Positions 8,171 through 18,741 are shown, counted from the stretch's first letter. The stretch is DNA of 64,000 nucleotides from Actinomycetota bacterium (GCA_014239265.1 JAAZZH010000005.1:1-64000); one strand, 5' to 3'. Translations and numbers: made by a program. The notes: generated by a model from the letters alone, not told the origin.

Positions 8171-8443
8171 TTAGTTTAGACTATCTTTTAATCCTTTTGC
8201 AGCTTTAAATGCTGGTGCATTTTTAGCAGCTATTTGGATTGTTTCACCTGTCGCAGGATTTCTCCCTTGTCTTGCAGCCCTGTATCTTGATTCAAACTGT
8301 CCGAAACCAGCAATACTTACTTTGTCGCCATTTTTCATTCCGTTTGTTATTCCGCCAAACACTGCTTCCACAGCTGCTTTAGCGTCTGTCTGTGACAACC
8401 CTACTTCTGCTGCTACAACGCTTGCTAATTGATCTTTATTCAT
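8171..8443 (-). CDS. hup: HU-type nucleoid DNA-binding protein
   Basis: The 90-residue HU/IHF-family protein has an N-terminal dimerisation helix pair (LSQTDAKAAVEAVF) and the conserved GFGQFESRYRAARQGRNPATG beta-arm region with the intercalating Pro. It is a canonical short HU without the Lys/Ala-rich C-terminal tail seen in mycobacterial HupB. A Shine-Dalgarno-like GAAAGG precedes the ATG. Upstream AT-rich DNA (8444-8552) contains TATAAT and TATAGT as candidate -10 boxes. Confidence 0.95.
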   Translation of the reverse strand: MNKDQLASVVAAEVGLSQTDAKAAVEAVFGGITNGMKNGDKVSIAGFGQFESRYRAARQGRNPATGETIQIAAKNAPAFKAAKGLKDSLN

Positions 8444-8552
8444 AGCTGTTTTGCCTTTCTTATTGCGTTTTACTATATATTAATTATAGTTTTTTTAAAT
8501 AAATTATCTTATTAATCAATAATTAATGGCTTTTTTTATTAAAAGTCTGATT

Positions 8553-9491
8553 TTATTGACTATTTATGCTATTAAGCTCGGAAACCTTGTCTTTTACGGC
8601 TTTTGAAGCTTCTCTTAATGCATCTAGCTCAGTTGTGGTTAAGTCATACTCCACAATTTCAGTGACTCCCCCTTTACCAAGTTTTGCAGGGACTCCAAGA
8701 TAAACATCATTTATTCCATACTCCCCTTCAAGCCATGCACATACTGGAAAAACTTCATTTGAATCAGAGATTATTGACTTTACCATAGTTGCTGCAGAGG
8801 ATGCTGGAGCAAAATAAGCACTTCCTGTTTTGAGAAGCCCAACTATTTCAGCTCCACCTTCCGAAGTTTTTTTCACAAGTTCATCAATATCTTTTTCAGA
8901 TAAAATATCAACTAGTGGCTCACCACTAACTGTGCAAAGAGACGGTACTGGGACCATTGTCTCACCATGGCTACCAAGTGTTAGAGCATAAACGTCACTC
9001 ATCTTGACATTTAGTTTTTCAGATATGAAGTATGCAAACCTAGAAGAGTCAAGAATACCTGCTTGACCTATAACTCTGCCTTTAGAGAGTTTTGAAACTT
9101 CAGCAGTTAGAGTTGTCATCTGATCTAAAGGATTTGTAACTACAATTATTATTGGATCTTCGGAATGCTCTAATATTTGTTTAGTAACATCAGTAACAAT
9201 TCCAGCATTTACTTCTAATAAGTCCATACGTGACATGCCCGGTTTTCGAGGCAAACCTGCAGTAATAACAACCACATCACTTTCAGCTGTTTCTTTATAA
9301 TCATTGGTACCAGAAACCTTAGTATCAAATTTTTCAACGAATCTTGACTGATTTATGTCTAAAGCAAGCCCCTGGGGTAAGCCCTCAACTATATCTGTCA
9401 TTACAACTTCGCTTGCTAAATTATATTCTGCAACCCGTAAAGCGGTCATCGAGCCATATTTACCTGCGCCAACTACTGTAACTTTTTTCAC
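8553..9491 (-). CDS. mdh: Malate dehydrogenase
   Basis: This enzyme oxidises malate to oxaloacetate with NAD in the TCA cycle. The 312-residue protein is of the LDH-like MDH class. The nucleotide-binding GAGKYG sits near the N-terminus. Substrate-binding Arg residues appear in LPRKPGMSRMDLL, and the catalytic His in GSHGETMVP. The start is GTG, preceded by AAGGAAG. It follows icd by 18 bp in the run sucC-sucD-icd-mdh, so four TCA-cycle enzymes are likely co-expressed. Confidence 0.95.
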   Translation of the reverse strand: MKKVTVVGAGKYGSMTALRVAEYNLASEVVMTDIVEGLPQGLALDINQSRFVEKFDTKVSGTNDYKETAESDVVVITAGLPRKPGMSRMDLLEVNAGIVTDVTKQILEHSEDPIIIVVTNPLDQMTTLTAEVSKLSKGRVIGQAGILDSSRFAYFISEKLNVKMSDVYALTLGSHGETMVPVPSLCTVSGEPLVDILSEKDIDELVKKTSEGGAEIVGLLKTGSAYFAPASSAATMVKSIISDSNEVFPVCAWLEGEYGINDVYLGVPAKLGKGGVTEIVEYDLTTTELDALREASKAVKDKVSELNSINSQ

Positions 9492-9509
9492 AACTTCCTT
9501 TCAATAATC

Positions 9510-10739
9510 TTATTGTATGTTTCGGACAAGAGAATCTGCAAATTCAGAGGTAGATAGAATAGTTGCATCTTCTCTTCCTCTTGCAAGATCATAAGTAACA
9601 TTTCCTTCAAGAATTGACTTTTCCATACTAGTAATTATTAAGTCTGCAGCTTCGTTCCATCCCATATACCTGAACATCATTTCCCCTGATAGAATTAATG
9701 AGCCAGGATTTGCTTTATTCATTCCAGCATATTTTGGAGCTGTACCATGTGTTGCCTCAAAAACTGCTTTCCCATTTTCATAATTAATATTCCCACCTGG
9801 ACTTATACCTATTCCCCCTATTTGTGCTGCTAATGCATCGGAAGCATAGTCTCCGTTTAAGTTGGTAGTAGCAATAACGTCAAATTCTTGGGGTTTAATC
9901 AATATCTGCTGCAAGAAAGCATCAGCTATAACATCTTGCACCAATATTTTGTCACCTGGATTACCATTTGAATCCTCCCATGAAACAGCAACATCTGAAA
10001 ATTCTCGCTCTATTAACTCATAGCCCCATTTTCTGAAAGCTCCTTCTGTAAATTTCATAATGTTGCCTTTATGAACAATAGCAAGATTTTTCTTTCCATT
10101 TTCTGCAGCAAAATTGATAGCAGCTCTGATAAGTCTTTCTGATCCAGTGTTGGAGATTGGCTTTATGCCGATTCCGCTATCTTTTCGAATTTTCCAACCG
10201 AATTCATCTTCAAGAAAGCTATTTAATTTTAAAACTTCATCACTACCCTCTTCTAATTCTTTACCTGAGTAAACATCTTCTGTATTTTCTCTGAAGAGCA
10301 CAATATCTACGTCTTGAGGACTTTTCGTTGGTGTTTCAATTCCCTTAAAGTACTTTATTGGCCTTAAACATACATAAAGGTCCAGTTCTTGTCTTATTGC
10401 AACATTTATTGACCTTATACCTTCTCCAACTGGAGTTGTTAAAGGACCTTTTATTCCCACTCCATGTTCATCAAAAGTATCTAATGTCTTTTTTGGTAAC
10501 CATTCTGATACAGTATCGTAAGCTTTTTGCCCAGCTAAAACTTCAATCCAATTAATTTTTCTTTCACCATTGTAAGCTTTTTCTACAACTGCATCAAAAA
10601 CTGATTGTGATGCTGGCCATATATCTATTCCAATTCCATCACCTTCTATAAATGGAACCGTTGGATTATCTGTATCAAAAGACTCTCTAGTTTTATTAAT
10701 TGCAATATTTAATTCGCTTCTATTCAAATTTTCAACCAT
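9510..10739 (-). CDS. icd: Isocitrate dehydrogenase (NADP-type)
   Basis: This is a 409-residue homodimeric bacterial ICDH that converts isocitrate to 2-oxoglutarate. The phosphorylatable/substrate Ser lies in [11 protein letters not shown], with the substrate Arg in [18 protein letters not shown] carries the Lys-Tyr pair that specifies NADP in the E. coli enzyme, so NADP use is inferred. The stop-start overlap with sucD (TAATG) indicates coupling. Confidence 0.94.
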   Translation of the reverse strand: MVENLNRSELNIAINKTRESFDTDNPTVPFIEGDGIGIDIWPASQSVFDAVVEKAYNGERKINWIEVLAGQKAYDTVSEWLPKKTLDTFDEHGVGIKGPLTTPVGEGIRSINVAIRQELDLYVCLRPIKYFKGIETPTKSPQDVDIVLFRENTEDVYSGKELEEGSDEVLKLNSFLEDEFGWKIRKDSGIGIKPISNTGSERLIRAAINFAAENGKKNLAIVHKGNIMKFTEGAFRKWGYELIEREFSDVAVSWEDSNGNPGDKILVQDVIADAFLQQILIKPQEFDVIATTNLNGDYASDALAAQIGGIGISPGGNINYENGKAVFEATHGTAPKYAGMNKANPGSLILSGEMMFRYMGWNEAADLIITSMEKSILEGNVTYDLARGREDATILSTSEFADSLVRNIQ

Positions 10740-11608
10740 TACATTACTTCCTTTACCGCTTTTCCAATCTTTGTTGGATTGCTAACAACTAATACGCCTG
10801 CTTCCTCTAATGCTTCCATTTTTGCTTTTGCCGTACCTTTATTACCAGAAACAATTGCTCCCGCATGACCCATTTTTTTACCTGGAGGGGCTGTTACACC
10901 TGCAATATATGAAACTACTGGCTTAGATATGTTATTTTTTATATACTCAGCCGCTTCCTCTTCAGCAGTTCCTCCTATTTCACCAATCATTACTATGGCA
11001 TTTGTTTCGTCATCTTCTTGAAATTCTTTAAGAATATCTATAAATGACATTCCTGGAACTGGATCTCCACCAATCCCGATACATGTTGATTGGCCAATAT
11101 TTAATTGAGTTAATTCGTGTACAGCTTGATAAGTTAGTGTTCCTGACCTAGATACAACCCCAACATTTCCAGGGAGTGTAATTTCATGAGGCATAATACC
11201 AACGTTTGATTTTCCAGGAGAAATTAATCCAGGACAATTAGGTCCAAGCAATTTAGATTTTGTGTTGTTTTTAATTAGATTGTACATTGCAGCTTCATCT
11301 TTGGCAGGAATTCCTTCCGTTATGCAAACAATTAACTGACAGTCTGCATAAGCAGCTTCAAGAACAGCATCTTTTGCAAAAGCTGGTGGTACGAAAGTTA
11401 GAGCAACATTTGCACCTGTTTCGTCAATTGCTTCTTGTACTGTATTAAATATAGGGATTGACTCTACTTGCTCTCCGCCTTTGCCAGGACGTGTTCCTGC
11501 GACTATCTTTGTTCCATAATCTCTATTTCTGAGAGCATGAAATTGACCCTCTCTTCCAGTTATTCCTTGAACAACCACCTTTGAATTTTCATCTATGAGT
11601 ATTGCCAT
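10739..11608 (-). CDS. sucD: Succinyl-CoA synthetase alpha subunit
   Basis: The 289-residue subunit has a CoA-binding Rossmann domain ([14 protein letters not shown]) and the ligase domain with the phospho-His in [11 protein letters not shown]. It forms succinate and ATP or GTP from succinyl-CoA together with SucC. The gene overlaps both sucC and icd by one base each, an extreme example of the packing seen throughout the operon. Confidence 0.96.
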   Translation of the reverse strand: MAILIDENSKVVVQGITGREGQFHALRNRDYGTKIVAGTRPGKGGEQVESIPIFNTVQEAIDETGANVALTFVPPAFAKDAVLEAAYADCQLIVCITEGIPAKDEAAMYNLIKNNTKSKLLGPNCPGLISPGKSNVGIMPHEITLPGNVGVVSRSGTLTYQAVHELTQLNIGQSTCIGIGGDPVPGMSFIDILKEFQEDDETNAIVMIGEIGGTAEEEAAEYIKNNISKPVVSYIAGVTAPPGKKMGHAGAIVSGNKGTAKAKMEALEEAGVLVVSNPTKIGKAVKEVM

Positions 11609-12741
11609 TATCTATTTCCTTTCACAGATAACTCAGCTGCTTCATTCATAGTTTCTGTAATAATTATTTTTTCATTAGGGTTATCTCTGAGAATCTTTAA
11701 TCCCTCTGTAGCATTTGTGCCATCAAGTCGAATCACTATTGGCCATTTAAGATCTTTTCCTTTAGTTGCTTCTACAATTCCTTGCGCAACAAGATCACAT
11801 CTCGTTATTCCCCCAAATATATTTATAAAAACACTGGATACGGAGTCATCTGTTTCAAGAACTTCAAGAGCCGCACTCACAGTTTCTGCTTTTGCTCCAC
11901 CTCCTATGTCTAGGAAATTAGCAGCACTGCCGCCATATTCAGCTACAACATCAAGAGTTGACATAACAAGTCCTGCCCCATTGCCAATAATGCCTACTGA
12001 GCCGTCCAGTTTAATAAAATTTAAACCCTTTTCTTTAGCAGACTTTTCTGAAGGAGGAATTGGTATATCTTTTTCAATTTGATCAAAGTCTTCGTGCCTA
12101 TATTTTGCATTCATATCCAATGAAACTTTAGAATCTAATGCCATTACACCGCTACTAGTTATAGCTAATGGATTTACCTCTACTAAGTCACAATCACCAG
12201 AAATAAATAGTTCAAATAATCTAGTTATTATTGTCACTAAATCAGATTGATAATCCTGGTTTAACTTGGAGTTAGTTATTGCGTCAATTAACACGTCATC
12301 ATCTAATTCTTTAGAAGGATCTATGTGAATCATTGTTAGATCGTCTGGATTTTCTTCAGCAACAGCCTCAATATCCATTCCACCCTTTGCGCTTAACATC
12401 ATTAAATATTTTTTTTCTGACCTATCAAGAGTAAATGATAAGTAGTACTCCTCTTTTATATCAGAAGCCTCTTCAATCAAGATTTTTTCAACAGTGTGGC
12501 CTTTGATGTCCATTCCAAGAATTTCATTAGTGTAAGTAATGAGTTCATCATTATTAGTGGCTAATTTGATACCACCAGCTTTTCCCCTACCCCCAACTTG
12601 AACTTGGGCTTTAACAACAACAGGATAATTTAGATTAAAACCATGTTCTAAATCTTCAATTTTATTTACAAGAAAAGAATTTGGATGTGCAATATCATAG
12701 TTTGCATAAAGTGATTTTCCCTGATATTCAAATAAATCCAT
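11608..12741 (-). CDS. sucC: Succinyl-CoA synthetase beta subunit
   Basis: This is a 377-residue ATP-grasp subunit. The N-terminal [11 protein letters not shown], the [14 protein letters not shown] grasp loop and the C-terminal [15 protein letters not shown] segment are typical. It is the first gene of sucCD-icd-mdh. There is no Shine-Dalgarno. A TATAAT lies 14 nt before the ATG, so the leader would be only about 8 nt. Confidence 0.96.
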   Translation of the reverse strand: MDLFEYQGKSLYANYDIAHPNSFLVNKIEDLEHGFNLNYPVVVKAQVQVGGRGKAGGIKLATNNDELITYTNEILGMDIKGHTVEKILIEEASDIKEEYYLSFTLDRSEKKYLMMLSAKGGMDIEAVAEENPDDLTMIHIDPSKELDDDVLIDAITNSKLNQDYQSDLVTIITRLFELFISGDCDLVEVNPLAITSSGVMALDSKVSLDMNAKYRHEDFDQIEKDIPIPPSEKSAKEKGLNFIKLDGSVGIIGNGAGLVMSTLDVVAEYGGSAANFLDIGGGAKAETVSAALEVLETDDSVSSVFINIFGGITRCDLVAQGIVEATKGKDLKWPIVIRLDGTNATEGLKILRDNPNEKIIITETMNEAAELSVKGNR

Positions 12742-12755
12742 AATTTAACTTACAA

Positions 12756-12761
12756 ATTATA
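12756..12761 (-). promoter_or_regulatory. -10 box of the sucCD-icd-mdh operon
   Basis: A perfect TATAAT on the minus strand lies 14 nt before the sucC ATG, implying a very short 5' UTR without a Shine-Dalgarno. It sits in the 52-bp gap after pcrA. Confidence 0.5.
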
Positions 12762-12793
12762 TATAGTTCATTAATTTATGCATGGTAAGAATT

Positions 12794-14929
12794 TCAATCA
12801 AATTTTAACGGGGCCCACTCTATATCTAGATATTTAACACCCCATTCACCACCAAAATTGATAGTAATTTCATTGCCTGAAATTTCTTCAATTATTCCTT
12901 TTCCATATTTTTCATGTGTGACAGTATTTCCTACTTTTCCAATCCCATGTGAAGTTGCTGAAGTGGTACTTAAATCTTTAACTTTAATTTCTTTAAAAAA
13001 GTTTTCTGATTCTTCTAAAAATCGACTTTTTAAGTTGTACGTAGTACCTCCCCATAATGTTCTTGTTTGAGAGTAGGTTAAATAAAGTTTTTGCTCAGCA
13101 CGAGTCATTCCCACATAACATAATCTTCTCTCCTCTTGTACTTCAAATTCACTTTCTGATTTTTGACTAGGGAAAATATTTTCTTCCATACCAGTCATAA
13201 AAACATAAGGGAATTCAAGACCTTTTGCGTTGTGTAAGGTCATCAATAAAACATTGTCTTCGTCTTCTATACTGTCAGTGTTCGTAAACAAAGCTAGAGA
13301 TTCTAAATAATCTCTAAGAACTATATAAGGATCATCAACATCTTCTTCATAAAGGTTTTCAAATTCGAAAGCTGAGTTAATTAGTTCATCAAGATTTTCA
13401 ATTCTCATTTGGGATTCTAGTGTGCCATCTTTAATTAGCTGATTTTTGTATCCCGTTAGTTCTAAGGTTTTAATAATGGCTTCTGAAGGACCTTTTATTG
13501 CGTGCCCTTTTAAATCTATTATTAGGTCTTTAAATTCTTTAAGCTTATTAAGAATTCGTGCTGATAGGAAATCTAAACTTTCAAAATCATCTAGTGCATT
13601 TGAAACCGATAATTCTTTTGAACTTGAGAAATCTCTTAATTTTTGTAAAGTAGATTCCCCTATCCCTCTTTTTGGAACATTGAGAACTCTTTCAAAGGAA
13701 ACCGTGTCGTCAGGATTTACTAAATAGTTTAAATACGAAAGTATATCTTTTATTTCTTTTCTATCGTAAAATCTTACATTTCCAACAATTTTATAATTAA
13801 TGCTATTTCGTCTTAACTCTTCTTCAAATATTCTTGATTGATTATTTGTTCTATAAAAAATAGCAATTTCCATTTTTTTATCCTTTTTTAAAATCTCTTG
13901 TATTTCAGAGGTAATCCACTTTGCTTCATCTCTTTCGGAGCTGAATTCTGCTACATTTACATCCATTCCGCTTGAATTGTCAGTCCATAACTTTTTATCC
14001 TGAGTTCTTGGATTATTTGAAATTACTGCATTTGCAATATCTAGAATATTTTGAGAAGATCGGTAGTTTTTATCTAGAGTAATAATTTTTGCATTTTGAA
14101 AATCTTTTTCAAATTCTTGTATGTTTCTTATATCTGCACCTCTGAAGGCATAAATACTTTGATCCGAATCCCCCACTACACACAAATTTTTGTGCCTAGA
14201 AGATAGAAGTTCTATCAACTTATACTGAACAAGATTTGTATCTTGATATTCATCGACCATAATATATTGGAACTTCGATGACCAAAAATTTAATGCTTCT
14301 TCATTTGTTTCAAGTAAATCTACTGTTTTAATTAGCAAATCATCAAAATCCATTGAATTAGCTAACATTAATTTTTTTTCATAAGAAGTATAAATTTCGG
14401 CAACTTTCACATCAAAAAAAGTTTCAGCAAATTCAATTGCTTCCCCTGGGCTTGTTCTCATATTTTTTAATCCAGAAATAGCGGCTTGAAATCTTCTAGG
14501 TGAATATTGTTTAAGATCCACATTATTTTCCCTCATGCAATTCCTTATCAGTTTTGAAGAATCTGATTGATCATAGATTGTAAAATTATTTTTATATCCA
14601 ATTAACTGGCCGTGTGTGCGTAAAATTTTGACGCAAGAACTATGAAATGTAGAAATCCATTTAGGTGAAACATCTAAACCTAAGAGCTTACTAATTCTTT
14701 CCTTCATTTCATTTGCTGCTTTATTCGTGAAAGTAATTGCTAATATATTCGAGTAGTTTATTGAACAGTTCATGACTAAGTGCGCGTACCTATATGTTAA
14801 TACCCTTGTTTTACCCGATCCCGCTCCAGCAACTATAAGTAACGGTCCATCTGTATATTCAATTGCTTCTTTTTGCTTTTCATTAACTAAACTCTTCCAC
14901 TCTTTTGGAATAGGTAGATTATTAACCAT
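12794..14929 (-). CDS. pcrA: ATP-dependent DNA helicase UvrD/PcrA
   Basis: This 711-residue superfamily 1A helicase acts in repair and replication restart (3'-5' unwinding). Motif I is AGAGSGKTRVL, motif II VDEYQD, motif III GDSDQSIYAFRGAD, motif V LHNAKGLEF and motif VI YVGMTRAE. The C-terminal VGNTVTHEKYGKGII is the Tudor-like domain that in PcrA contacts RNA polymerase. It follows trpS by 4 bp. Length and domain order are complete. Confidence 0.96.
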   Translation of the reverse strand: MVNNLPIPKEWKSLVNEKQKEAIEYTDGPLLIVAGAGSGKTRVLTYRYAHLVMNCSINYSNILAITFTNKAANEMKERISKLLGLDVSPKWISTFHSSCVKILRTHGQLIGYKNNFTIYDQSDSSKLIRNCMRENNVDLKQYSPRRFQAAISGLKNMRTSPGEAIEFAETFFDVKVAEIYTSYEKKLMLANSMDFDDLLIKTVDLLETNEEALNFWSSKFQYIMVDEYQDTNLVQYKLIELLSSRHKNLCVVGDSDQSIYAFRGADIRNIQEFEKDFQNAKIITLDKNYRSSQNILDIANAVISNNPRTQDKKLWTDNSSGMDVNVAEFSSERDEAKWITSEIQEILKKDKKMEIAIFYRTNNQSRIFEEELRRNSINYKIVGNVRFYDRKEIKDILSYLNYLVNPDDTVSFERVLNVPKRGIGESTLQKLRDFSSSKELSVSNALDDFESLDFLSARILNKLKEFKDLIIDLKGHAIKGPSEAIIKTLELTGYKNQLIKDGTLESQMRIENLDELINSAFEFENLYEEDVDDPYIVLRDYLESLALFTNTDSIEDEDNVLLMTLHNAKGLEFPYVFMTGMEENIFPSQKSESEFEVQEERRLCYVGMTRAEQKLYLTYSQTRTLWGGTTYNLKSRFLEESENFFKEIKVKDLSTTSATSHGIGKVGNTVTHEKYGKGIIEEISGNEITINFGGEWGVKYLDIEWAPLKFD

Positions 14930-14933
14930 GAGT

Positions 14934-15905
14934 TCAGAGACCTAGAATATTATTTACTTCTTGTATAGTTAATTCTGCAGAAGCTTGGGCCTCTTGAAGA
15001 TTGATTTTGACTATTTCCGAAATATTTTCTTTTTCAAGTTCTATAAATTTAAGATTAATTGGGTTTAAGTATTCTGCGACACATTCACCAACTGCCATTT
15101 TAAATTCTCCATACCGGGAGTCCATAAAAGTTTTTTCAACTTCCTTATGAGACATCCCATTTATAGAAGCATATATGTCTATGAGATTGCTAATCCCTTT
15201 TTTTTCACTTAAATTATATTGAATAATATCGTCCGAATCTGTAACCGATGATTTAAATTTTTTCATTATTGTATCCTTATCATCATCAAAATAAATTGTG
15301 CCATTGATATCATCTGAACTTTTAGACATTTTACTATCAGGATGTTTCAATGACATTAACCTAGCCCCAGATTTTCCAGAAGATTTTTCAGGTAAGGGGA
15401 AAACATCTCCATATTTATTATTAAACCTTTCAGCGATATTTCTAGTTAACTCTAAGTGTTGTGTTTGATCATCTCCTACGGGTACTTCATTAGCTTTATG
15501 AATTAATATATCAGATGCCATAAGTACAGGATATGTAAAAATCCCTGCATGACTTCCAAGACTGTCAGCTTTTTCTTTGTATTGTGTCATTCTTTGAAGT
15601 TCTCCAACCTGACAAAAACTTGAGAGTATCCATGATAAATATGCATGTTGAGGGACACTACTTTGTGCATAAATAATTGAATTATCTAAATTTATACCCG
15701 CAGCAATTAGCAACTTAAGAGTTTGTTCAATATTAGATTTTAATTCCATGGGATCAGGGTGTGTTGTGATGGAATGAAGATCTACAACACAAAAAAAGTT
15801 TTTATTTTCTACATTTGATAGATGGACCCAATTTTTTATTGCGCCCAAAAAGTTTCCTAGGTGAACTTTTCCTGTTGGCTGTATGCCAGAAAAAACAGTT
15901 TTCAT
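14934..15905 (-). CDS. trpS: Tryptophanyl-tRNA synthetase
   Basis: The 323-residue class I synthetase charges tRNA-Trp. GIQPTGKVHLGNFLGA contains the HIGH-equivalent and SKMSKSS is the KMSKS loop. YPVLMASDIL and GDDQTQHLELTR form the substrate pocket. It appears to be leaderless: TAGAAT lies 7 nt before the ATG and no Shine-Dalgarno is present. It is divergent from the EamA permease gene. Confidence 0.96.
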   Translation of the reverse strand: MKTVFSGIQPTGKVHLGNFLGAIKNWVHLSNVENKNFFCVVDLHSITTHPDPMELKSNIEQTLKLLIAAGINLDNSIIYAQSSVPQHAYLSWILSSFCQVGELQRMTQYKEKADSLGSHAGIFTYPVLMASDILIHKANEVPVGDDQTQHLELTRNIAERFNNKYGDVFPLPEKSSGKSGARLMSLKHPDSKMSKSSDDINGTIYFDDDKDTIMKKFKSSVTDSDDIIQYNLSEKKGISNLIDIYASINGMSHKEVEKTFMDSRYGEFKMAVGECVAEYLNPINLKFIELEKENISEIVKINLQEAQASAELTIQEVNNILGL

Positions 15906-15911
15906 ATCTGC

Positions 15912-15920
15912 TATTCTAAT
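15912..15920. promoter_or_regulatory. Overlapping divergent -10 boxes (trpS / EamA permease)
   Basis: TATTCTAAT reads as a -10 box on the plus strand (TATTCT) and as TAGAAT on the minus strand. The latter is 7 nt before the trpS ATG. The plus-strand transcript would have a leader with GGAG before the permease ATG. Confidence 0.4.
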
Positions 15921-15945
15921 GTCTTAAATCGATTTGGAGTAGCTT

Positions 15946-16860
15946 ATGAAACCTGAATATACGATGTCTCCATACTCAGGATTAAGAAATATTATATTAA
16001 TTGGCTCACTATTTGGTTTTCACGGATTGCTTAATAGAAGTCTACTTATTGATGGTATGGAGGAAATTTATATTGTCACATCTCGTATCACGATTGTTAC
16101 ACTGATTCTTTTTCTCTACTGCTTTAGGGAATTTAAATCTGAAATAAATTTTAATTATTTGTTAAGAGGTAGTTGGACCGGCTTTCTTGCGATATTTATT
16201 CCAGGATGGACTTTTATATATGCTTTAAAAAATATCTCGTCTGGATTACAAAGTATTTTTATTTCAACAATTCCTATGTTTACAGTATTTTGGGTATATT
16301 TTTTTTACAAGGAAGAAAAAATTACTAAATTAAAAGTTTCTTCTGTTGTAATAGGTTTACTAGGGTTGATTGCATTATTTTTATCTGGGGTAACAGGACT
16401 ATCTGAGGAAGGTAGTCTTTTAATTGGTGGATTGTTAGCATTACTTGGGGTTCAGGGTCTAGCAATAAGTAATATTACAAATAAAAAAGATTCACAAATT
16501 ATTCCGGCAAAAACTTACCTCTTAACACAGTGGATTGCTGCAACCTTTATCTCAATAGTATTATTCAATTTCCTTGGTGGAAGAGTGGTCCTTTTAACCC
16601 AGCCAGAGATTTTGAAGCTTCTTGGTTTAGTTTTTATAGATATTTTCAACTACTCTTTATTTTTTTACACCATCAAAAGACTTTCCGCTACGTTTACGAC
16701 TCTTGTTGATTACGTTGTTCCAATTGTTGGAATAATAGTTGGATACATTTTTCTAGATGAAGTTATAAGTAATATATTTTTTGTCACACTGACAATGATA
16801 TTTATCTCTCTTTATCTAGCAGTAAAAGATGAACTAGCTAATTCACGCCAAGCCAAGTAA
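15946..16860 (+). CDS. EamA/DMT-family transporter
   Basis: The 304-residue membrane protein has about ten hydrophobic helices in two EamA-like repeats. The repeat-end signatures are RGSWTGFLAIFIPGWTFIYALKN (first half) and TTLVDYVVPIVGIIVGYIFLDE (second half). Members export or import small metabolites such as amino acids or nucleosides; the substrate is not predictable. GGAG lies 7 nt ahead of the ATG. The 3' end overlaps convergent NUDIX by 18 bp. Confidence 0.88.
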   Translation: MKPEYTMSPYSGLRNIILIGSLFGFHGLLNRSLLIDGMEEIYIVTSRITIVTLILFLYCFREFKSEINFNYLLRGSWTGFLAIFIPGWTFIYALKNISSGLQSIFISTIPMFTVFWVYFFYKEEKITKLKVSSVVIGLLGLIALFLSGVTGLSEEGSLLIGGLLALLGVQGLAISNITNKKDSQIIPAKTYLLTQWIAATFISIVLFNFLGGRVVLLTQPEILKLLGLVFIDIFNYSLFFYTIKRLSATFTTLVDYVVPIVGIIVGYIFLDEVISNIFFVTLTMIFISLYLAVKDELANSRQAK

Positions 16861-17358
16861 TTCCCGAGTCATTTTTGCTGTTGCGCCCCAGAGAGTCTCA
16901 TTACGGATTTTAAATATCCAATCATTAGGATAAATTCCTCTAAACCTCCAATTTTGTTGATTACTTAATTCATCAATGGAGACGAAAAAAATTTCCTGTA
17001 CTTCTGACCTGTTGAATGATTCCGGTTTCTTATGCAGCCTACATAGAATAGGAAAAACATTGTATTTAAATTCTATTGTGTCGACTGGTTCTAGGATACC
17101 AAAGGGTTCAACATCATTTTTTAAAATTAATAGCTCTTCAGATGCTTCCCTCACAGCAGTTTCTACAATATTTAAATCGCTTTGTTCTTTTTTTCCTCCA
17201 GGAAAAGCTATATGACCCTTATGGGTTGGCATATCATTTGATCTTTTGATAAAAAGAACTTCTTTTTCTTTGTAAACTAAAATCGAGACAGCTGCATAGG
17301 GCTCGTCGTGTATTTTGTAAGGAAGTTTTAACTCTTCATATACGAGGTTTGATTTCAA
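16843..17358 (-). CDS. NUDIX hydrolase, CoA pyrophosphatase-like
   Basis: This 171-residue protein has a Nudix box beginning GGKKEQSDLNIVETAVREAS and ending in SEELLIL, preceded by HKGHIAFPG. That context is typical of the NudL/CoAse group, which hydrolyses CoA or related nucleoside diphosphate derivatives. TTG at 17358 is the only plausible start, since no ATG or GTG is available upstream of the domain. It lies 3 bp downstream of the YceI-like gene and may be co-transcribed with it. Confidence 0.82.
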   Translation of the reverse strand: MKSNLVYEELKLPYKIHDEPYAAVSILVYKEKEVLFIKRSNDMPTHKGHIAFPGGKKEQSDLNIVETAVREASEELLILKNDVEPFGILEPVDTIEFKYNVFPILCRLHKKPESFNRSEVQEIFFVSIDELSNQQNWRFRGIYPNDWIFKIRNETLWGATAKMTRELLGLA

Positions 17359-17361
17359 TTC

Positions 17362-18069
17362 TTATTTTTCAGCTACTATCGATATCTTTATACCGATAGG
17401 GTTCAAAACTTCCCATGCGTTAAATTTTGTAGGTGCATCAAACCCAAACCAGGTTGTATCAATTTCAGTTACACCTGAAACATAAATCTTATCATCCTCC
17501 ATAAAAGCTGTTATTGAAAAAGGTACGTTTATCTCAATATTTCTGATGCTGAGAACGCCTACTATTGTCTCGTCTATTTTGGAGTCAAAATTATTATTTG
17601 GTAATACAATTTCATCAATACTGTAAACCGCATTTGGGAAGATCTTTGACTCTAGCCATTTAGTCTTGATAGCACCATCTCTTATACTGCTACTACTTTT
17701 TAATGTCGATAAATCAGCAGTTATAGACAAGTTTCTAACCTGTAAACAAGAATCGGCTAAATCACACTCTCCTAGGGTTAATTCGAAATCTCCAGAAACT
17801 TCATTGGTTATTCCCTCTACTATCTCTAAATTTGCATTAAGAAATTGTTTAGGTGCAAGGTAGCTAACTGTACTTAATTCTTTATTCACTGTATATATGG
17901 CTCCATCAAAGGATTCAAGTTGAGTAACCTCAATACTTGTTGTTGTGGATGTATCCTCAGTTTCTTGAATCTCTAAAATTGTAGTTTTAACAGATGTCTC
18001 CTCATCTGATACTGTATCTTGAGATGAGCAGAATGAAAAGAATAGAATTAAAATTATTAATTTTTTCAT
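17362..18069 (-). CDS. YceI-like protein, probable lipoprotein
   Basis: A hydrophobic signal segment (KKLIILILFFSFC) ends at a Cys that may be lipidated, followed by an acidic Ser/Thr linker and a YceI domain (lipocalin-like barrel that binds isoprenoid-type ligands in homologues). Hallmarks are SSSIRDGAIKTKWLES, VGVLSIRNIEINVPF and the WFGFDAPTKFNAWEVL ending. The track start adds 11 residues. The ATG at 18069 is preferred because TACAAT lies 6 nt before it, and it gives a proper signal peptide of about 235 residues total. The lipobox is imperfect. Confidence 0.72.
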   Translation of the reverse strand: MKKLIILILFFSFCSSQDTVSDEETSVKTTILEIQETEDTSTTTSIEVTQLESFDGAIYTVNKELSTVSYLAPKQFLNANLEIVEGITNEVSGDFELTLGECDLADSCLQVRNLSITADLSTLKSSSSIRDGAIKTKWLESKIFPNAVYSIDEIVLPNNNFDSKIDETIVGVLSIRNIEINVPFSITAFMEDDKIYVSGVTEIDTTWFGFDAPTKFNAWEVLNPIGIKISIVAEK

Positions 18070-18075
18070 ATTTTT

Positions 18076-18081
18076 ATTGTA
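18076..18081 (-). promoter_or_regulatory. -10 box of the YceI gene (leaderless)
   Basis: TACAAT on the minus strand is followed by six bases and then the ATG at 18069. The same bases form TTGTAG on the plus strand, a possible -35 for the divergent YczE-like gene. Confidence 0.45.
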
Positions 18082-18105
18082 GTACTGATTCTTTAAAGAC
18101 ATAAA

Positions 18106-18699
18106 ATGCTAGATTTGAATATGGATTTAACCTCAAGAAAAGTAATACAAGTATTAGTAGGAACAACTTTAATCGGTACAGGCGTTGCGTTAAATTTTTC
18201 ATCAAAATTGGGGCTTGGTCCGTGGGGAGTCTTTCATGAAGGTATCTCCCTTAATACAAACCTCACCTTTGGGAATGCAATCATAGCTACAGGCATTTTT
18301 GTAACCCTTCTATGGATACCGCTAAAGCAAAAACCTGGAATTGCAACACTTGTTGACATTTTCTGGATAGGGACTGTTGCCGATTTAGTAATTGGTTTAG
18401 ATCTTAATGCAGAAACTTTGGTCCTTAAGTGGATATTTGTCTTTTTAGGAATACTGTGTATTGGCTCTGGAACCGCAATATATGTTGGAGCAGACATGGG
18501 TTCTGGACCAAGAGACGGCGTAATGGTTGGTCTTGAAAGCAAGGGGTTAAAAATTGGAATGGCTAGGAATGTTATTGAAGTCACAGCACTAACTCTGGGT
18601 TGGTTACTTGGTGGAACTGTGGGGTTGTCTTCAGTCGTAATAGCCATATCAATTGGACCCGTTGTCCAGTTAGTTATTCCTTATTTTGACCTCAGGTAA
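18106..18699 (+). CDS. YczE/YyaS/YitT-family integral membrane protein
   Basis: The 197-residue protein has about five hydrophobic helices and the conserved family motifs SKLGLGPWGVFHEG and GADMGSGPRDGVMVGL. Family members have no firmly assigned function; some are linked to peptide-antibiotic production or transport. An alternative start is the ATG at 18121, which would fit a leaderless mRNA from ATAAAAT just upstream. It is divergent from the YceI gene. Confidence 0.8.
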   Translation: MLDLNMDLTSRKVIQVLVGTTLIGTGVALNFSSKLGLGPWGVFHEGISLNTNLTFGNAIIATGIFVTLLWIPLKQKPGIATLVDIFWIGTVADLVIGLDLNAETLVLKWIFVFLGILCIGSGTAIYVGADMGSGPRDGVMVGLESKGLKIGMARNVIEVTALTLGWLLGGTVGLSSVVIAISIGPVVQLVIPYFDLR

Positions 18700-18741
18700 A
18701 TTGTTATAATTACTTATTAATAGAAAATTAAAATATATGTA